Below, piece after piece: positions 12,001-23,424 of a stretch of DNA of 64,000 bases. Each line of letters starts with the position of its first letter. The stretch's first letter is position 1. The notes below the pieces were generated by a model, which was not told the origin of the DNA, made no database searches, and worked only from the letters and a program-made list of their open reading frames with translations. Source of the DNA: Chloromonas sp. AAM2. Its lineage: Eukaryota > Chlorophyta > Chlorophyceae > Chlamydomonadales > Chlamydomonadaceae. Both the position numbers and the translations under genes were made by a program. Where the stretch lies: the NCBI GenBank assembly GCA_004335635.1, contig QAXH01006237.1, positions 47,136-111,135 of the forward strand, given 5' to 3'.

Positions 12001-15000
12001 ATTGAATCGGTCATGCGCCATGCTGCTCGCACGTTGCAGGTGTGGCCTGCGTCACTGAGCTGCTGGCCGAGCCTCTTTACATTCTTTGCGCCGTGAACAT
12101 GCGTTACCGATCACGCGCCTTCCTGGACAGCAGCTCTCTGGCAGCCAAATCACTCCTTACACTCGCATTACTAGCATGGCGTCCAAACAGCAGCAGCACC
12201 TCGGGAATGGCGCCAGCGCTCATTTTCGCATTTGCGCAACTCGCTTTTGCTGTCGTCACACTTGTCGGTTACTTGGTTGCAACGCGCGACGGCTTGGCCG
12301 CTGCGGTGCTGCATTTGTTCAACAGCAGCGGCGGCAATCGAACAGGGATGTCAAAGCAGACGACGAAGGTGTTGCGCAAGCCGATGTTGTCGTCTGGACG
12401 TTGGAGCGCTGAGGAGAAAGAGGTGCTATCAGCCACAGCGGTGTTCTCCATCCAAGCGGTACGCAGCATCTGCCGGTCAGGTCAAGTTACCATGCTGGTA
12501 TCAATTGTCGCTAGGGCAATGCGCTATATACGACAGTCTGACGATGCCCGAGGATGCATCTTTTCCTGGCTCGCGCACAGGCCAGCAGAACCAGGCAAGG
12601 AAACACCAAACCACAAAACATGTGCTGGCCTGCGCACCATGCTTTGGGCTATGTTTTACATTGTCCGGCTCAGTGGTGGCTTGCTCAGAGGAGGAGTCCC
12701 AATACTTCACTTATGCTTTGCTTCTGACTTCAGGCCAAGCAACTTATTTCCATCTGCAGTACGCCTTGCTTCTGATCATGCCTGATATGATGCCTGATCT
12801 GATCATTATGCTTCTGATTCTGAAGTATGCCTTGCTTCTGATTATCAGGCCGAGAAGCTAGTCCTAGCCGAGGGCAGTAAGATGGCCCTGGCCGGTCTTG
12901 CCAGCAGCTACGACCAGGGCGTGGTCGGACTCGTGGGCAATCTGGGCAGCCTGGTGGTGCGCACCCTCTTTCAACCCCTGGAGGAGGTGGCGTTCGCGGC
13001 ATTCAGCAGGTAGGAAGAAGTGCTGTGTGTTGCACGCAGGCACTCGCCAGAGTGACGACAATGGCAGCATCACGAAAAGTGTGTACCAGTCTTAAGTACA
13101 AGAGACTTGTTTGTGTTTGCAGGCAGCGGGTAGCGACAGACGACCATGCCGGGCTGTCCCAGTTATCCTCAGTCTTGGCAGCCGTGGTCAAGTCTGTGAG
13201 CGTCCTAGGCCTCCTTGCCGTAGCCTTCGGCCCGCCCAACGCACACCTAGCCATACAGCTGGTGTATGGGAGCCGCTGGGCTGCCACAGAGGCACCGGCT
13301 GTGCTGTCTGTGTACTGCCTGTACATCCTACTGCTAGCTGTGAACGGTGAGCGGCCAGCTGGTTGTTAGTATAGATATAAATGAGCCTTGACTACAGTAC
13401 AGACGAACCTTGCAGACAAGCGAATTGCCGTTCATCCGGTCTTGCCGCTCATCTTGGCCGTTATGATGCAATCAAAAGAGACTGCAGTGGAATGCTGGCT
13501 ACTTGTAAGGTAGTTCAAGAGCTCCAGGCTTGCCGTGGCGGTTTGACATGCTTGAGTACAGTATAGATTTTAAGAATCCTGAATGAATTGTTCTCTGAAG
13601 GCAAATTTGAATTGAAAAGCTCAGTATTGAATTAAACAGCTAAGCAACCCCCTGCCCTGTCCGTGTGACTCACAGGTGTGACTGAGGCGTTTGTCCATGC
13701 CGTGCTAGACTCCGGTGCCCTTGCCTGGTCCAACCTGGTGCTGGTGGGGGTGGCCAGCGCACACACAGGTGATAACGATGTTTGACTTGGTGATCTGGAT
13801 TCAAATGCAGGCGATGACGATGATTCCGACTTTGCATCAGCAGCCCTTCGCAATGCGAGTATGATGATGTTCGACTTAATCCATCTTCTGTTCGACTTGT
13901 CAGTTGATACAGGTGTAAGAAGTCACTCACTCGCTCGCTTGCTCACTCATTCACTTACTTACTCACACTCACAGGCTGCTGCCTGCTGGCCATATCCAGG
14001 CTGGGCAGTGCAGGGCTGGTGTGGGCGGATGCAGCAAACATGGCCATGCGGATAGCCATCTCATTGTGGTGAGTGGCACTGAGCGTTTCTATGTTGGACC
14101 AATGCACACCTTTGATGCCGTTACTGTCAGCTGCAAGGACCACGTACAAGTTGTAATGCAAGTTGAAGTGGCAAAGTGGGCGGTACTACTCCAAGTATGC
14201 TTGCAAATTCAACGATTGCAAGCTGGAAAAACGTGACGTGTTTTTGCAAACTGGCTTGGGAAATGACTTCTGTGACCCATTTGGGTCGTGCAAGTGTCTG
14301 CCAAGGAGGATGAGTCAGACTCCAGAGTGCGAGACAGAGCTACTTGATTACAATCATACACCCCACAGAGGGTACTCCTGTGTGCATTCCATCCTTGTCC
14401 TGTGACGGCTTTCTACAAAAACAACAGATGTACACCACCACAAGGGTACGTCTACGCTGTTGACGCACAAAGTGTGTGACTTCCAAGCACACTCCACATG
14501 CTGTCTCATGCGTGGTTCCTCGATGCAAGCTGAATACAGATCTGGTGTTTTAGTTGCGCTGTTGTGCGGCTTACAACCATGGTTCTTGCCACATATACCA
14601 TTGGTTCATTGCGCTTGAGGTTTGCAGGTACATCTCTCGTCACTTCCGTGCCGTCAAGGGCTTCACAGCCTTGCACCTGGCACCCAGCGCACCCACCCTG
14701 ATGGTCATGGCCGCTGCACATGCAGCGCTGAGAGGAGGCAAGGTGAGGCCGTGGCCACATGTATGAAGAGTACGGCAGGGCAGCTCACGTGCAGCGAGCG
14801 CATCGAGCCATCGAGCTAGGAAGCCATGCAAGAGACGAGCCTGCAAATGGTCTCTGTCCTGACCAACCCTGAGCAACAAACGGAAACGCTTCCTGTCTGA
14901 ATCGGCCGTGAACAAGCAGAGTGGTGATCAAGTATAATACGGGCAGAGATTATCAATGAATCGCTACCGGTCTGTGGCTGCTGTGCCTGCAGCATGTCCT

Positions 15001-15262
15001 GCTGCCCGGAGCGACCAGCGGGCACGTGGAGTTCTCAATCAAGGCAGCTGCACTGCAGGTGGCCCTGTCAGCAGTGGTCCTCACTCTTGTCATGGTGGCC
15101 GTTTCAAAAACGGAGAGGCAGACGGTACAAGCCATGAGGACTCTTTGGAGGGGGAGAAAGGCATCATCATCACGAGAAGGACCAGTGAAGGCAGATGTCA
15201 GCAATGATACGAGTGCTGATAAACAACAGACAGCAAGCCAGGAAGCAAAGAAAGAACTGTAA
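9078..15262 (+). CDS. RFT1: RFT1 homologue, ER membrane protein of N-glycosylation
   Basis: Exons: 9078..9120, 9794..9873, 10438..10530, 10982..11156, 12040..12458, 12849..13009, 13123..13346, 13676..13768, 13975..14068, 14628..14742, 14993..15262. They join in frame to about 588 residues; human RFT1 has 541. The start MDANAAASGF continues into VSSRLFTFGLNLLIARHLSP, matching the family's N-terminal helix. Hallmarks follow in order: LSREGFRRGC, WLVVPLGAVV, VTELLAEPLYIL, DQGVVGLVGNLGSLVVRTLF, PLEEVAFAAFSR, YCLYILLLAVNGVTEAF and a long hydrophilic tail. The protein is strongly hydrophobic with many membrane helices, as expected of the MOP/flippase-like superfamily. RFT1 acts in the ER at the Man5GlcNAc2-PP-dolichol stage; whether it is itself the flippase is disputed. 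Intron 2 holds a 21-bp tandem repeat and a dispersed repeat. No coding damage is visible. Confidence 0.93.
9886..9969. repeat. 21-bp tandem repeat, four copies, in RFT1 intron 2
   Basis: Unit GTTCAGCTGTCACACGTTTCC starts at 9886, 9907, 9928 and 9949, with a decayed fifth start at 9970. It begins 12 bp after the intron-2 donor. Being a multiple of three, it keeps the exon-2 frame open. Confidence 0.95.
10241..10304 (-). repeat. Dispersed repeat family C, partial copy
   Basis: Reverse-strand relative of the copy at 21955-22063. It shares CTCAGGGNGGGTCAGGGCGG and the CTGATGTA end. It lies in RFT1 intron 2. Confidence 0.65.
12712..12848. repeat. Irregular repeat of TTGCTTCTGAT motifs beside an RFT1 acceptor
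   Basis: The words GCTTCTGATNAT and TGCCTGAT recur at least six times with pyrimidine-rich spacing. The block ends exactly at the acceptor before 12849, so it may supply the polypyrimidine tract and branch region. Confidence 0.6.
14785..14866. repeat. Dispersed repeat family E, diverged copy
   Basis: It contains AAGCCATGCAAGAGACGAG and a nearby GTCCTGACC, matching the copies at 61781-61868 and 63116-63211. It lies in the last RFT1 intron. Confidence 0.6.
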
Positions 15263-16191
15263 TGTTATTGCTGCTTGTGGGCTCAATAAACGTTATTCAT
15301 TGTGCTGCTTCGCTTGCGTTGTGTATCTTGCTTCGCATGGTCTGCCTTGTTCATAGTTCGTCAGGAGTCAGCAGCGACGTCTCCTGTGTTGTGCTGTGGT
15401 GTGGATGTTATATCGGTGTTTTGTGGCCACGTTTGGCAGAACTGAGAATTGGAATGTCAGCAATACATACAGGAATGTCCCTGCGCTTGCTTTGCTGGGG
15501 GCACTGTAGAAGCCAGCATGGCGCAGCCCGGTTGATCACCAACTTCCTGCACGGCTCGCTGTGCCTTGGCGTCCACACAGCTACAAAATAAAGAAAAGAA
15601 ACGGGACGCCAGTCGGCGCAAGTAAGGAGGCAGGGTAGTTAAGTCCAACCTTCATGCAATATTAAATTTGGTTCACCCTGCCCTCCTTCCCTCTTTCTCT
15701 TGCCATCTCTGTACCGTCCGGCCCATTGGGATGCCCTGGTACCACTCCTCTGTTGCTTGAACTGCCTCCTCGTCACCATAATGTCAAACACCGTTGCAGT
15801 GCGCACCAACTTGCCTGTGAGGGTTACCTGGCTCTCAGTGGTCCCCATGGCTCTCAGTGGTCCCCATGTCCGTCAGGAGGGATCCCAAGGAAGTGTACAC
15901 TGACCCGCCGTGACCTAGCGGAATGCAGTGGGTCTGCTTGTTGAATCTAACAGAGAAGCCTAGCTGCCTCAGACTGCCTGCTGCAAACCTGCTGCAAACC
16001 TGTTGCATACTGGCGAGATGCAATCATCAAGGCTGCAAATGACAGGCAAGCCTCTGCCTTGGCTTGGGCATGCTGCACGGCAGTGATACTGACGTGCGCT
16101 CGTTAATCTCCATCGCGGTTACGCCCGTTACCGGCAGATTAGGGTAGGGTTTCTTAACGTTGCATGATGCGGAGAGGATGGCACAGGAGCG
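15263..16191. other. RFT1 3' flank and presumed RRF promoter
   Basis: No gene was seen. The first part should be the RFT1 3' UTR; it contains TCAATAAACG near 15281. The part before 16192 should hold the promoter of the ribosome recycling factor. A duplicated TGGCTCTCAGTGGTCCCCAT lies at 15830-15866. Confidence 0.45.
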
Positions 16192-19100
16192 ATGAGGCGG
16201 GCGTTTTACTCAGTGGCCTGTCGAGGCCTGCGTAATCGCCCACCATGCACGGCCGCAGTGCCCTACACCCTGCCACTGCTTACCATACCCACCCTCGAGA
16301 ACCAATCCAGAGCTTGCTATGAGCTTCAAGGCTTTCTGCATCTGCACTCTAGCGTGGCGTTGCAGTATGCAAAGAAGGGTGTGTGCTCCTATGCATGGCG
16401 AACACGGGGTGCTTGAAGACAAGTTGTGTGGTTGTCAGATGCCTGCAGCAGCACTAGCACCACCAGTCCACGTCTTACACTCACTTGCATCATGTCATGA
16501 CCAGTAGCTTGCCTTTGCCCATGTCAGCTTGTGCATGCATCTGTGATAGCTTGCTTACAACACCACCAACTCATGCCGGGAGAGTAGCTTGCCATTCACA
16601 TCAGCTGTTGCCCATTTGTGGTGTGCAGCATTTGCGATGCTGATCCTTGTGATATGTGCACGTGCACCATGTGGCTCATCTTGCAGGCGGCAAGGCTGGC
16701 AAAGGTGCAGCTGCAGCAACAGCAGCAGAGGAAGGGGGGGAAGAGTTCTCCTTTGAACCTTATGAACAGTACGTGGTACTTAAACCATCTATACAAACAG
16801 TGCATGACATGGACGCTTCATCTGAACGTTGCGTAGGGGTCTGTGTCAAGGATGCCAATGGGCCAAGCATGAACTTTGCCAACGTTCTGTTACCTCAACA
16901 TTGGGGCAAGCTAGCACAAATCTGTTGACTCAGGGGGTGTACTGGCTGGTAGTTACTGTATGTACGACAACACCGTACTGCTCCCAATGAGTTTACATGA
17001 GGGTATTGAGCATTCGCATCACAACAAGTGGTAGTGTACACATAGCCCTGTCACTGTGGACGATGTTGCTGCTGACGTGTGCTGGATTGGCGTTGTCCAG
17101 AGAGCAGATGTTCTCGTGCACCCCAGCTGGGGAAGTGCATCTCGCCCAGTCTCATTAGTTAATGTAAAACCGACTATCGCAGTTGTTCCTGTTTGCTAGA
17201 CCACCTCCTTCACCCACAGTTTCCGCTGCCACGCCCTTTAAGTAGGTGCATTATCAGGAGGTCATAATTCAACTTGCAACAGACACGCGAATCAACTGAC
17301 GGCGTACTGGTCACGTGTGCAGGCTCATGTTATCCTCAGTCTCACACTTTCAACATGAGCTGGGCAAAATCTTTGCCGGGCGTGCCAGTCCTGGGCTATT
17401 AGAACCGATAGAAGTGCCGGCGCATGGGGAAAAACTGCCGCTCAAACTTATTGGAGCCGTCACTGCCCGCACACCCTCTCTTCTGGTGGTCTGCCCCTTC
17501 AACCCCGCTGTGGGTAGTGTTGCAAGGGGAAATGGATCGCATGGGAGCGTTGCATGAGGGCATGAATAGCATGGGAATGCACGGGATTAGCATGAGTCTG
17601 TATGCCAGCTCAACCCACATGCATGCCGTTTCTGCTGCACTTTCTGGATCATTCAATGCCACATGCAAGCCGTTTCTGATGCGTGTGCAGGATGCTGAGC
17701 TGGTGGCCAAGGCCATTCGAGAATCCCCCTTGAAACTGATGGCACGTGTTGAGAGCAAGGAAGTGCACGTGCCGGTTCCTAGGCAAGTCCAAGGGAGCTG
17801 AGGCTTAGGAACCTCGTGTGAGCAAATAAGCGAATAACTAAATAAGCGGGCTTGGATTCATTCGCATGGATGGGCATGCATGCAGATATCTGAGTTCAGG
17901 AGCTCTCCATGCTCTGTCTTTCACTTGTTTGTTTTTTTCTTGCCCCGTGAACGCTTCCTCCTGCTGCTCATCAGCATTGGTCAGAACAGTATCCGGCGCC
18001 GTCTCATGCATGGTTTGCTAGCATTGTGTTTTTCGTGCACCTGGCCGTCAGCGACAGTACATCACGAGTCAGTTACAATGTACACGTGAATCAGTTTCAG
18101 TGCTCATGCATGTGCACCAGGCCGCGCTAACAATCATGAGACAGTTCTTGATTCCATAGGCTGCACGAACAATGGCTCAGTTTTTGTATTGTGGCGCATT
18201 ACACTAAGTTACAAACGTAAGTGTTACTAGTATGCCGCTTACGAGTGTGCCAGTGTCTTACGCAAAGCTGCCTCCAAGGATCGCTGATGATGTGTTAGTG
18301 CGTGATCTCGCACAGGCACAGCTCCCACGTGCTCATGAGTCAGTTACAAACACACGTTGTAATCAGATCAGTGACGATGAGTCAGTGACAGCCCACGTGG
18401 CTCACATGCAGGCCCACCCTGGACCAAATCAAGGGTCTCATCAGGCTGGTGCAGCAGGAGGCAGAGAAGGGCAAGCAGGGCGTTCGCACGGCCCGAATGA
18501 AGGCCATGGACCACGTCAAGAGCGCCATGAAGGTCAAGGACGAACGACAACGAACGGAAAAACAGGTAAGGTGGTGCTCGTTTTACATTGGGAGCGCTTA
18601 TTCAAGCTCAACAGGAGCAGATTGAGAGCTCCAGCGCAAAGCCATCACCATGGTGATGCGACTGAGTGATCGAGGTGTGCATCTGGTCAAGGTTCTAAGC
18701 AAAGCCAGGCATGAGTTGAGCGACAGCATATGAGTAGGATTGTCCATATCAAAATGCGATATCATATGATATGACATGGGTGTGGGTGCACTCGTGGTGC
18801 AGCCATTGATTTGAGAACAGATTCCGCAGGCAGATCCCCTGCCTAAACGTACAGCAAAGCCTGTAAACATGCTGGTGAAAGCAGGCGTGTACGAACAGCC
18901 ACAGGCTGCACGTGTTGTCTTGGGCATACGAAAACCTGCACAAAGGTTAGATATTTCTACAGGCATGCAGGCACCCATGACACCAACGTCATGAGCCTGA
19001 GCCTGGTTTCACCCCTGATCACCACACGCCATGTGCTGCCACACTCATGCATGCAGCTCCAGGCTGTCCGTCATCACATCCAGGACAATGTGTGATGCAG

Positions 19101-19399
19101 CAAAACAGCATGTGTGTGCTAGGGCAGAAGTGATTTCCACATGTATGCAGGCACCTGCGACATAAATGAGGTGCTTCACGGGATGATGGCAGTCCTATCA
19201 CGTGGTCATGCATGTGTACTGCACACCAAGGCGCATGCTGGTGTGGGTGCACTCGTCGATGGAGCGACCACCACGAATTCACGCATGAGGCTGTATGCAT
19301 GCTGCGTGCACACAGGTTCAGGCACTCACGGACCGACACATAGCGGAAATAGAGAACCTCAAGGGAGCCAAGGAAAAGGAGCTCGAGGCGCATCGGTAA
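16192..19399 (+). CDS. MRRF: Organellar (probably mitochondrial) ribosome recycling factor
   Basis: Exons 16192..16378, 16687..16768, 17323..17509, 17691..17782, 18412..18565 and 19316..19399 join in frame to 261 residues. RRF, with elongation factor G, splits the post-termination ribosome. The mature domain begins HFQHELGKIFAGRASPGLLE, the helix and turn typical of RRF domain I. The middle reads AIRESPLKLMARV then VHVPVPRPTLDQIKG; the last helices read EAEKGKQGVRTARMKAM and KGAKEKELEAHR. The first 65 residues, rich in Arg and Cys with no acidic start, look like a targeting peptide, followed by a Gly/Lys/Ala linker as in mitochondrial forms; a plastid location is not excluded. The intron after 17782 uses a GC donor (AG|GCAAGT), the only choice seen that keeps frame. 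It lies 930 bp downstream of RFT1 on the same strand. Confidence 0.92.
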
Positions 19400-20799
19400 C
19401 ACGTCAGTTACCCACTGTTACCAAAGTAATTGGCATGTATCGCGAGCAGCTTGCAGCAGCATGGATTATCAATGTGTGGTTTTGAGTTGTTTTTCAGTCA
19501 CCAAGTACTGAATGCCATAATAATGAGCAGTGTGCTGAATGCTGCGTTAGGCCAGAGTGTACACGTAGTCCTCTAGAGGGAGTCAATTGCCGACTGACCC
19601 AAGTGCATGACGCATGACGGAGCAGTCCTACCACTCATGCATAGCCAAACAGATGGAACACACTTTGCAATGTGCGACTTGCATTGACGAATTGATTGCA
19701 AACAGCTGTTCACTCTGTCATGCATGCACCTGTAGAGTGCGAACAGCAGCAAAGGCTTTTATGGCGTGCACTCCTCAACCTGACACTGAGTTACACATGC
19801 ATGCACCTGTGGCGTGCGTTGAATGGCTGATGCCGTAGTTGCCAGGCTAGACCGGTCCATATAAACAGCCTACTTAGTACGAGAGGTGCAGAGGACTCTC
19901 AGACTCGTCCCCATGCCTCTACTCTTACATTACAAAATTAAACCTGGACCGGTGCCCGAGTGCAGGAAATTTGGGTGACTCACAAGATGACGTTGAACTT
20001 CTTTTTTGTCCTGGAACTGGCAAACTTCTCTTTTTTCCGCCGCCTATGGCACGAGGTTGAAGGAGGATTGCAAACGAATGGATTTCAAGCCACAAGCCAA
20101 CGAACGCACAATTCCACGCTTTTGTCCCACTCCTCTGGTCGAGTACTAAAATGGGCATGTCAAGAATCCGGCAGCAGGCTAAATCTAAAAGGCTTCTGCG
20201 GTCTGCTGACCAGTCCGCCCAGGCTTCACCAGCCAGCAGGCACGCCAGCAGTCAGACTCGGCAACAGCCCCGCCCGGGTGTCAGCCAGGACACGTAGACA
20301 CTGGGTGTTGTTTGCAATAAATGCGACTAATCTGCTGAGCTGACACTGCACTCCGATCGTCAGCGCCTTACATTGCGCTCAAATCCGTATGCCTCCAATG
20401 GCCATCCCTTTTGCTGACCACAGAACATGTAGAACGCGTTGTACAGTCTTCAATTCTTGAACCTCGTTGATTGTCTCAGGTACGTGGGCAGGATGCCGCG
20501 TCCGTGTCGGTGTTGACTTCATCGCGACTGAGTGCAAAATGTTCTGGGTGGCGGCCACCGTGTGTGGGTGGACGTTGTTTGGTAAGTGGACGTTGTATTC
20601 CCTGCTACACCACTCCCCTCTATTCCTACAGACACACAAAATATGGCTCTTACGCAGCTGCCGGCTGCTGGACCGTGGCAAGGCAGTGGTCGCATCAAGT
20701 GCGGCCAGGACGTGCCCGGTGTCTCTTGATTGATTGCGGAGGCTCGCAAGAAAGACAGTTTTGAGCTCGTTAAGCGTGAACGTGAACGTACGAAGGTAG

Positions 20800-21576
20800 G
20801 TGACCCTACCTCAAGTATTGCGCGCGCAGGTCCTTGTCCTCCGTCCCGCTGCGGTTAGACAGTGTGCCGACGCCCGCCACTTTACTGTCCTGCTGAGATT
20901 GACTAGCGCCCTGAATTTGGCCTCAAAGGTCAACACCGTTGACTCCGTGTCGCTGTGGTCGGGTTTTCACAGCGTCATCACAGGTCTGTCCCGCGCACTT
21001 AAACGCACTGTACCCGCGTCGCTCCCACTTGTCTCCCGTACACGTGAACGAGCGGGCTGCAACTCAGTAGCGGTTCTTGCCGACAGACAGTGCGCGCATT
21101 GTCCAGCAGTTTTGCTCCTCCTCCTTAAAGACGCCCGGCCGCGTTTGATGTTCCCACGGCCCGCGCTTGCTGCTTTGCAGAGCTCCAGCCTCACTGCACG
21201 GCTCGCTGCGTGCAATGGCCTCGAGCAGTGTCTGGGCGCCTTCCTCGTGCCGGGTGCATGCGCTTCAGCCAATGCGCCTGTCGCGTGCCTTATTGCCAGC
21301 CTTGATGTTTGCCACTGCCCATCATACCGTTGCCTCGTTGGGGAACATAATACAGCTCGCACTGTGTGGAAGGTCGGCAGACCTCAGGGTTCTGGAGTAG
21401 TGGAAGCGAACGGCCACAGGAGCACCGCCTCTACACTCGGCAACGGCTCAAGCCCGAAGAAAATAGGACAAACCGTTGAACACCTGCAGTTGGTCGTGCT
21501 GGTATCGTCTTCAGGGCTCACTGCTCAAGATCCATCGATAGCCCTTGTACTCTGGTGGCAGGCATCCCTGCCGTAA
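20800..21576 (+). CDS. Unsupported long ORF, about 258 codons
   Basis: This is the longest open frame in the gene-free stretch, with higher GC than its surroundings. It starts near a possible ATG-equivalent and ends at TAA. Composition is Leu/Ala/Ser-rich without motifs, transmembrane pattern or similarity I know. It has an overlapping reverse ORF of 131 codons (20967-21362), which suggests that GC-rich DNA rather than selection keeps it open. It may be an exon, a decayed transposon or noise. Confidence 0.12.
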   Translation: MTLPQVLRAQVLVLRPAAVRQCADARHFTVLLRLTSALNLASKVNTVDSVSLWSGFHSVITGLSRALKRTVPASLPLVSRTRERAGCNSVAVLADRQCAHCPAVLLLLLKDARPRLMFPRPALAALQSSSLTARLAACNGLEQCLGAFLVPGACASANAPVACLIASLDVCHCPSYRCLVGEHNTARTVWKVGRPQGSGVVEANGHRSTASTLGNGSSPKKIGQTVEHLQLVVLVSSSGLTAQDPSIALVLWWQASLP

Positions 21577-21954
21577 TCACCACTCGCACGAGGCCTGTTG
21601 TTCCACTGAGTCTGCAAGGGTCCCACCAAACATGATTCACACTGGCGAGATGGCCTGTGGCAGTGCCTTGTGTGTGTTTGGCCATGCAGTGACAGGCGCG
21701 CACTTGAAAGTTTCGTTCGTCCCATTCTGGCTACCAGGCGCATATCTTTCATCACGGCCTGGCTAGTCATGTGCCGAGCTGAGGGAAGAACCAGAAAACA
21801 GATGACAAATGATTAATCACTCGTTACTGCGTTTAGTTGTGAAACATTCAGCTCAATACTCTTACACTGGCTGTAAGGTATAGTAGAGGTATACTACTAT
21901 AGTAGGCCACCATGCTACTTGCCACCATGCGCTGCCTGGAAAAGACACAGTTGA

Positions 21955-22063
21955 TTCATTTGTTACATCAGGGAAGCCGTCAAAGGACACGGGACGGGTT
22001 GTGTACCGCCCTGACCTACCCTGAGCAAGAAAGGAGAAGAAAGGCAGGAACAAAGGCAGGAAC
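21955..22063 (+). repeat. Dispersed repeat family C, best copy
   Basis: It reads TTGTTACATCAGGGAAGCCG, then GGACACGGGACGGG, then CCCTGAGCAAGAAAGGAGAA. Relatives occur at 10241-10304 and 58669-58772 (reverse) and at 63940-64000 (forward, cut by the window edge). Confidence 0.8.
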
Positions 22064-23259
22064 AGTTTCATGCAGCTTTAACCACATGTGCACTTACCTA
22101 AACCTTCATCTGCTTGGGCACAGGGAGATATCTGGCTCCAGAACAGTCCATTAAGTTGATGCTGGCGATATGGTTGATAGGCTGCCAAGCATGGCCATGC
22201 AGAGGTGGTACGTACAGGTGCACCAGGTGCACGTTACACTCTTACACAGGTCAAAGTCGGCACGCTGAACAGCGACCTATAAACGCTCAAAATACAAATG
22301 TGCTGGCAACGGGTTCACTGTCTGTTGTGTCTTCGAGTGGCCTATTGTTATGGCACACGTAACCCTATTGCGGCAGGAAAAGCAAAGCATTTGCTATGGC
22401 GTAAAGCGTATCTGACAAAGGCCAGTAAGTATAGCACGTGCCTGGCAGCACTTACGTGGCCGGTCTGCCTTCAGTGTCAGGCCACAATGGTCATACATGC
22501 GCTCACAAGAATTCATAACACCAAGCTAACAAAGAAAGGGAAAATCATAAACATTGCGTTGCACGACTGCCAAAGCCACGGACGGCAGGGCGAAACAGAA
22601 CAAATCAAGCAGTATCCGAGAGCATTGCACGCGAGTTATTAGGCGAAATTATCAGCCAAAGCAGTGAGCACCGAGCCACACGGAGCGTTTCTGCACCATC
22701 ATGAAAACATGGTGCAGCCACACATCACAAACCACTATCATACGAGCAGTGGTGTAAGTCACTTCCTGATACATAGCACGCACCAAGCACACTGCAGGAT
22801 CACCAGATATACATCTGCTGCCTTCCGTCTGTATTTTGTAGGCAGAGTTGTACCACTGTCGATCTGCCAGGATCTACTGCATTGCACCCAATCGCAGTCC
22901 GAACGTCACAGCCTGCAAACGTACACTCCTACCAAGAAATGCTCACACGGCCTGCCAAAATACGTCCTGCCGGTTTCCCCTCGGTCATGCGCAAGCAAGG
23001 CACGTGCAAACGTTCTGCTACCAAGTGATAAGTGGGTGCGCAGACCTCAGCAAAGCCCAGCGTGAATGCTCTGCCAAGTGCCGAACAGACATGTTGTGCT
23101 ACACGCCTTGACCGGGTTGTTTCAGACGTTCTCTCCTGCTGTATCTTTATTCGGTCATTCACAAGTAGACCAACAAACGCTAGGCGTGCTGCCCAGCGTT
23201 CCTCGAGCGTTCCAGACCGCGAAGGCCCCAGTCGCCAGAACGCATTGAACATACGTGCT

Positions 23260-23264
23260 TTACA
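23260..23264 (-). terminator. Candidate TGTAA poly(A) signal of the acyl-CoA oxidase gene
   Basis: TTACA on the plus strand, that is TGTAA on the gene strand, 161 nt past the stop codon. Confidence 0.5.
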
Positions 23265-23424
23265 CCCCTGTCTTTGGTGCTATCAGCCGTTGTCAAGATG
23301 TTCCACACCCCGCAGCCTTGCACATGTCTGCCACGCGTCGCTAGGACAGCTGCCAAGCATTGCCTAGCCGTTTCAAACCACTAGCTGCTTCAGACCTCAA
23401 AGCCCAGACAAATGCCTAGACGCA

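Larger units (their letters stand above)
19400..23424. other. 4-kb stretch without a recognised gene
   Basis: It lies between the convergent RRF and ACX genes. It holds the RRF 3' flank, a long uninterrupted but unrecognised plus-strand ORF (20800-21576, about 258 codons, no known motif, possibly chance), a family C repeat and the ACX poly(A) signal. Possible splice motifs near 20480 and 20580 did not yield a protein I recognise. No rRNA or tRNA gene was seen. Confidence 0.5.

Noticed and set aside
16136..16155. TTAGGGTAGGGTTT as interstitial telomere repeat
   Set aside because: Only two imperfect units, too short to support.
18566..19315. Extra RRF exons in the long last intron
   Set aside because: The last two RRF exons join exactly where bacterial and animal RRF align, so nothing is missing.
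19876..19886. AGTACGAGAGG, the core of the rRNA sarcin-ricin loop
   Set aside because: Only this 11-mer matches; the flanks do not resemble large-subunit rRNA, so chance is the simpler explanation.
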